A stretch of DNA of 35,410 nucleotides from Sphingomonas faeni (GTDB lineage: Bacteria; Pseudomonadota; Alphaproteobacteria; Sphingomonadales; Sphingomonadaceae). Shown piece by piece: positions 32,178 through 35,410 of this stretch (positions within the stretch are counted from its first letter, which is position 1; each line of letters begins with the position of its first letter). The notes under the pieces were generated by a model. That model saw only the letters and a program-made list of their open reading frames with translations. It was not told the origin of the DNA and did not search any database. The stretch is from contig NZ_JANBVH010000043.1 in NCBI RefSeq assembly GCF_024273235.1, positions 1-35,410 of the forward strand, in the 5' to 3' direction. Made by a program: the position numbers and the translations under genes.

Positions 32178-32855
32178 GTGGCCCAGCCGCTCATGCCCCA
32201 CGCGACCGCCGCCTGGATGGTCGACAATACCGCGCTCAGCTTCGAGCAGATCGCGGACTTCTGCGGTCTGCACATCCTCGAGATCCAGGCGATCGCCGAC
32301 GACACCACCTCGACCAAATTGACCGGTCGCGATCCCGTCCGCGCACATGAGGTGACGCAGGAAGAGATCGACAAGGGCGCCGCCGATCCCGACTACCAGC
32401 TCAAGATGATCAAGGGCCCCGAGCAGGTCCGCCGCACCAAGGGCCCGCGCTACACGCCGGTCTCGAAGCGCCAGGACAAGCCGGACGGCATCGCGTGGAT
32501 CATCCGCAATCATCCCGAGATCACCGACGGCGCGATCTCGCTGCTGATCGGCACCACGCGCACGACGATCGCCGCGATCCGCGACCGCAGCCACTGGAAC
32601 ATCGCCAACATCACCCCGAAGGATCCCGTGACGCTGGGCCTGACCTCGCAGCGCGAACTCGACGCGGCGGTGGCCAAGGCCGCGAAGGCCGCCGGCATGG
32701 AAGCCCCGACCGACACCCGCCTTGAAGGCGACCGCGAGGTCCTGCTCCAGCAACTCCGCGCCGAGCGCACCCAGGCGGCCGCGGACGCGCAGTTCGTGGC
32801 AGACGGCGGCGTCCTCCCGGTCAAGCCGCTCTTCGACGACCCCTTCAAGCGCTGA
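32178..32855 (+). CDS. TrcR-like cell-cycle transcriptional regulator (DUF1013)
   Basis: A 225-residue protein of the DUF1013 family, which in Caulobacter includes TrcR, a transcriptional regulator of cell-cycle genes. The conserved opening MAQPLMPHATAAWMVDNTAL and SFEQIADFCGLHILEIQAIA form a first helix-turn-helix. A second follows in GIAWIIRNHPEITDGAISLL and IGTTRTTIAAIRDRSHWNI. The C-terminal tail (LLQQLRAERTQAAADAQFVA, then LFDDPFKR) is charged. I chose the GTG at 32178, with GGAG 9 bases before it; the frame is open further upstream but runs through a hairpin. A diverged copy of its last 40 codons lies 360 bases downstream. Confidence 0.92.
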   Translation: MAQPLMPHATAAWMVDNTALSFEQIADFCGLHILEIQAIADDTTSTKLTGRDPVRAHEVTQEEIDKGAADPDYQLKMIKGPEQVRRTKGPRYTPVSKRQDKPDGIAWIIRNHPEITDGAISLLIGTTRTTIAAIRDRSHWNIANITPKDPVTLGLTSQRELDAAVAKAAKAAGMEAPTDTRLEGDREVLLQQLRAERTQAAADAQFVADGGVLPVKPLFDDPFKR

Positions 32856-32980
32856 CCTTTCTTCCCCTCCCGCAAGCGGGAGGGGGCAGGGGGTGGGCTA
32901 GCGCTCTCCTCAAACGATAGGGCTAGTGAGAGTCGCCAGCCCGCCAGGCCGCTCCCGCATTTAGATAATCCCGCGCGTCA

Positions 32981-33035
32981 TTGTTCTCCCGCGAAGGCGG
33001 GAGCCCAGTCTGGGTCCCCGCCTTCGCGGGGAAAC
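32981..33035. repeat. 55-base palindromic element, copy 3
   Basis: TTGTTCTCCCGCGAAGGCGG then GAGCCCAGTCTGGGTCCCCG then CCTTCGCGGGGAAACA: nearly identical to the copies at 25675 and 29837 and in the same orientation. The two halves are palindromic and mutually complementary. Confidence 0.9.
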
Positions 33036-33089
33036 ATGCTTCCGTCGCCTCAAGCGGAGAGATGCCCAACCATTCCGAGATGACGGAGC

Positions 33090-33215
33090 GCACGCGAAGT
33101 GCTGCTCCAGCAGCTCCGCGCCGAGCGCACGCACGCTGCTGCCGACGCGCAGTTCGTGGCGGAGGGCGGCATCCTCCCGGTCAAGTCCCTGTTCGACGAC
33201 CCCTTCAAGCGCGGA
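33090..33215 (+). pseudogene. Diverged duplicate of the trcR 3' end
   Basis: From Arg/Glu at 33093-33098 the sequence reads REVLLQQLRAERTHAAADAQ then FVAEGGILPVKSLFDDPFKR, aligning without gaps to the last 40 codons of the TrcR gene at an exact 360-base offset. Fifteen of 123 bases differ. Of 13 changed sense codons nine are synonymous and four conservative (Gln to His, Asp to Glu, Val to Ile, Pro to Ser). The stop is lost (TGA to GGA). Sequence before it is unrelated to trcR. The downstream repeat unit is duplicated with it. Confidence 0.9.
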
Positions 33216-33225
33216 CCTGAACTTA

Positions 33226-33375
33226 TCCCCCTCCCGCAAGCGGGAGGGGGCAGGGGGTGGGCACGCGCTCCCCTCAAACGATAAGGCCGGCGAGTACAGA
33301 TCGCCTAACGAGCGCCGCGCATGACGTCAGCGCGCGCCCACCCCCCGGCCCCCTCCCGCGAGCGGGAAGGGGGAG
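33226..33375. repeat. Inverted repeat downstream of the trcR relic
   Basis: CCCCTCCCGCAAGCGGGAGG then GGGCAGGGGGTGGGC at 33229 is the direct-repeat partner of 32867-32900 and the inverted partner of GCCCACCCCCCGGCCCCCTC then CCGCGAGCGGGAAGGGGG at 33336. It extends to within 50 bases of the MBL-fold gene. Confidence 0.75.
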
Positions 33376-33421
33376 CAGAAGTCCGCTGGCCTGCACTGCA
33401 TCCAGTTGCTAACCGCAACCG

Positions 33422-34483
33422 ATGGCAACGCTTCTCGAGACGATCGCGCCGACCAGCCACAAGGGCCTGACCTACCCGTTCGGCGGCGCAGAGCCCGCAA
33501 CCGGCGGCGTGTTTCAGGTCGCCCCCGGCATAGACTGGGTCCGCCTGAAGATCCCCGGCCCGCTGAAACACGTCAACTGCTGGCTACTCGCCGAAACCGA
33601 AGGCGAAGCCCTGATCGACACCGGCATGAACACGTCCGAAGCCCGCGACGCCTGGAAAGCCATCTTCAACGGCCCCAAAGCCAACACCCGCATCACCAAG
33701 ATGATCGGCACCCACTTCCACCCGGACCATATCGGCCTCGCCGGATGGATGTGCGACCACCATGCCGCCCCCCTGATCATGACCCGCGCCGAATGGCTCA
33801 CCGCGCGCATGCTCGCCGCGGACGCGCGCGACTCCGTCCCCCCCGAAATGCTCGCCTTCTGGCGCGGTGCAGGCTGGGGCTCAGAACAGATCGACCACGC
33901 CACCGCCAAGGGCTGGGCCGGCTTCCGCAAGATCATTACCCCGCTCCCGCTCAGCTACACCCGCATCGAAGACGGCGACACGCTCGCCATCGGCGCGCGC
34001 GACTGGCGGATCGTCACCGGCTCCGGCCACTGCCCCGAACACGCGTGCCTGTACGACGAAGCCGGCGGCATCCTCATCGCCGGCGACCAGGTCCTGCCGC
34101 GGATCAGCCCCAACGTCTCGCTCGGCGTCACCGAACCGAACGCCGACCCGCTGGGCGAATGGTTCGCGTCGATCGCAAAGCTCAAGACGCTCCCCGCCGA
34201 CCTGCTCGTCCTCCCCGGCCACGGCGACCCGTTCACCGGCCTCCACACCCGCCTCGACGCGATGGACCGCGAACACCGCGAGCGGCTCGACGAACTCGCC
34301 GTCTTTCTTGCCGAACCGCGCCGCGCGGTCGACTGTTTCGGCCGCCTGTTCCGCCGCGCGATCGGGCAGGACGTGCTCGGCATGGCCACCGGCGAGGCAC
34401 TCGCGCATCTCCGCCGCCTCGAAGTCGAAGGCCGAGCGACCCGCGACACGCAAGATGGCGTATGGTGGTGGCACGCAGCCTGA
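33422..34483 (+). CDS. MBL-fold metallo-hydrolase
   Basis: A 353-residue metallo-beta-lactamase-fold enzyme. The metal motif is THFHPDHIGLAG (His98, His100, Asp102, His103), with further ligands expected in GSGHCPEHACLY, IAGDQVLP and LPGHGDPF. Unlike thiolesterase glyoxalase II it has a long insertion (about 110-180) and a helical C-terminal extension (DREHRERLDELAVFLAEPRR and EALAHLRRLEVEGRA). These long MBL proteins are often annotated only as hydrolases; the substrate is unknown. There is no signal peptide, so it is cytoplasmic. The ATG at 33422 lacks a clear Shine-Dalgarno site. The next gene starts 34 bases after its stop and may be co-transcribed. Confidence 0.9.
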   Translation: MATLLETIAPTSHKGLTYPFGGAEPATGGVFQVAPGIDWVRLKIPGPLKHVNCWLLAETEGEALIDTGMNTSEARDAWKAIFNGPKANTRITKMIGTHFHPDHIGLAGWMCDHHAAPLIMTRAEWLTARMLAADARDSVPPEMLAFWRGAGWGSEQIDHATAKGWAGFRKIITPLPLSYTRIEDGDTLAIGARDWRIVTGSGHCPEHACLYDEAGGILIAGDQVLPRISPNVSLGVTEPNADPLGEWFASIAKLKTLPADLLVLPGHGDPFTGLHTRLDAMDREHRERLDELAVFLAEPRRAVDCFGRLFRRAIGQDVLGMATGEALAHLRRLEVEGRATRDTQDGVWWWHAA

Positions 34484-34517
34484 GTTAGCATGCGGCCAAA
34501 TTCAAGAGGATAGCCCC

Positions 34518-35387
34518 ATGTGCGACGAGCATACCGCAGACGATAACGAAGCGTATCTGGCCGGCGTCTCGCGCCGCCAGTTCGCCGTGATGACCGGCGC
34601 GATGGGCCTGACGATGCTGCTGCCCGCCCCCGCCAACGCCGCCGTCATCAAGGGCCGCGACGTCGCGATCACCACGCCCGACGGCAAGGCCGACGCCTAT
34701 TTCGTCGCGCCCGCCACCGGCAAGCATCCCGGCGTGCTGATCTGGCCCGACATCATGGGCCTGCGTCCCGCCTTCCGGCAGATGGCCGACCGGCTTGCGC
34801 AATCCGGGTACGCGGTGCTCGTCGTCAACCAGTTCTACCGCTCGACCAAGGCGCCGTTCCTCGCTCCCGGCGAATCCTACGACCAGCCCGCCGTCCGCGC
34901 CCGCATCGCGCCCTTCCGCGAAGCGCTCACGTCCGAGGGCACGGTCCGCGACGCGAAGGCCTTCACCGCCTTCATCGACGCGCAACCGCAAACTGATCGC
35001 AAGCGCGGCATGGCGACTACCGGCTATTGCATGGGCGGCCCGATGGTCATGCGAACCGCCGCAGCCGTCTCGAACCGGATCCACGCCGGCGCGACCTTCC
35101 ACGGCGGCGGCTTCGTCACCGACAAGCCCGACAGCCCGCATCTTCTGATCCCGCAGATGAAGGGCCGATACCTCATCGCGATCGCCGCCAACGACGACGC
35201 CCGCGCGCCCACCGAAAAGGACACGCTCCGCACCGCCTTCGCCGCGGCGAAACTGCCGGCCGAGATCGAGGTGTACGAAGGCACGATGCACGGCTGGTGC
35301 CCGCCCGACTCGAAGGTCTACAATCCTGTCCAGGCGGACAAGGCGTGGTCCCGCATGCTCGCGCTGTTCGACAAGGCGCTGGTGTAA
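34518..35387 (+). CDS. Tat-exported dienelactone hydrolase family protein
   Basis: A 289-residue alpha/beta hydrolase. Residues 18-42 are a twin-arginine signal (SRRQFAVMTGAMGLTMLLPA then PANAA), so it should be exported folded. The catalytic nucleophile is Cys171 in GYCMGG, the cysteine elbow of dienelactone hydrolases, with His258 (MHGW) and an Asp near 226-227 (AANDDARAPT) completing the triad. PGVLIWPDIMGLRPAF is the oxyanion-side strand and loop. Whether the substrate is a dienelactone or another ester is unknown. The ATG at 34518 follows GAGGA at 8 bases. It follows the MBL-fold gene on the same strand. The stop at 35385-35387 is 23 bases before the window end, so the gene is complete. 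Confidence 0.93.
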   Translation: MCDEHTADDNEAYLAGVSRRQFAVMTGAMGLTMLLPAPANAAVIKGRDVAITTPDGKADAYFVAPATGKHPGVLIWPDIMGLRPAFRQMADRLAQSGYAVLVVNQFYRSTKAPFLAPGESYDQPAVRARIAPFREALTSEGTVRDAKAFTAFIDAQPQTDRKRGMATTGYCMGGPMVMRTAAAVSNRIHAGATFHGGGFVTDKPDSPHLLIPQMKGRYLIAIAANDDARAPTEKDTLRTAFAAAKLPAEIEVYEGTMHGWCPPDSKVYNPVQADKAWSRMLALFDKALV

Positions 35388-35410
35388 CAGAGGGCTGAAC
35401 CTAGCATTCC

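Larger units (their letters stand above)
32856..33421. other. Repeat region with a gene relic
   Basis: Contains, in order: an inverted repeat of CCCCTCCCGCAAGCGGGAGG with GGGCAGGGGGTGGG (32867-32900), the third 55-base element (32981-33035), a relic of the trcR 3' end (33090-33215), the same CCCTCCCGCAAGCGGGAGGG unit again (33230-33262), and an inverted relative at 33337-33375. Frames here (33099-33284 and neighbours) are parts of these pieces rather than genes. Confidence 0.75.

Noticed and set aside
25675..33035. Repeats considered as a CRISPR array
   Set aside because: Copies lie kilobases apart in separate intergenic gaps, there are no regular spacers, and no cas gene is present.
33867..34500. 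Second plus-strand frame overlapping the MBL-fold gene and joined to the dienelactone hydrolase frame
   Set aside because: The part before 34518 is Ser/Pro/Arg-rich out-of-frame reading of the MBL gene; the hydrolase starts at its Tat signal.

Overview
The window is high-GC alphaproteobacterial chromosome. Gene content (DUF1013/TrcR, DUF1192, DUF3597, a LpxH-like phosphoesterase with a GT4 glycosyltransferase, a SleB-type cell-wall hydrolase), the alphaproteobacterial SOS box (GAAC-N7-GAAC) before uvrA and the many short inverted repeats between genes all suggest a sphingomonad, probably Sphingomonas. This assignment is by recognition; no search was run. I see no rRNA, tRNA, CRISPR array, transposase or prophage.

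Layout. 1-672 is gene-free and full of inverted repeats. 673-2840 holds a membrane GGDEF protein, a 62-aa HTH protein and a convergent His-rich protein; similar palindromes precede the last two genes. 3008-5908 is uvrA with an SOS box. 5905-8384 is an accessory stretch: a nucleotidyltransferase-fold gene overlapping uvrA by 4 bases, a small partner gene, an AT-rich orphan gene, relics of two toxin-antitoxin modules and an intact brnT-brnA pair. 8581-12860 carries small or lineage-specific plus-strand genes (single-TM protein, a coupled 80-aa/493-aa pair, DUF3597, glycine-zipper lipoprotein, cold-shock protein, 76-aa protein), several followed by clear hairpins.

13489-28534 is almost all minus strand: SleB-like hydrolase; then, in transcription order, xseB-ispA-coaD-cyclophilin-queA-EF-hand-tgt-small membrane protein-M16 protease; a second membrane GGDEF protein; clpA; DUF1192. 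The queA/tgt pair serves queuosine modification of tRNA, coaD makes CoA, ispA makes prenyl diphosphate and xseB is an exonuclease VII subunit. 28608-35387 is plus strand: quinone oxidoreductase, metallophosphoesterase plus glycosyltransferase, TrcR-like regulator, a diverged relic of its 3' end, MBL-fold hydrolase and a Tat-exported dienelactone-hydrolase-like protein.

Most of the window is ordinary housekeeping sequence. The parts most worth a second look are the accessory stretch after uvrA, the shared palindromes at 1994-2010 and 2856-2875, and the diverged trcR tail at 33090-33215. I found no clear case for a complete, previously undescribed multi-gene system; the best candidate is the uvrA-coupled nucleotidyltransferase and small-protein pair.
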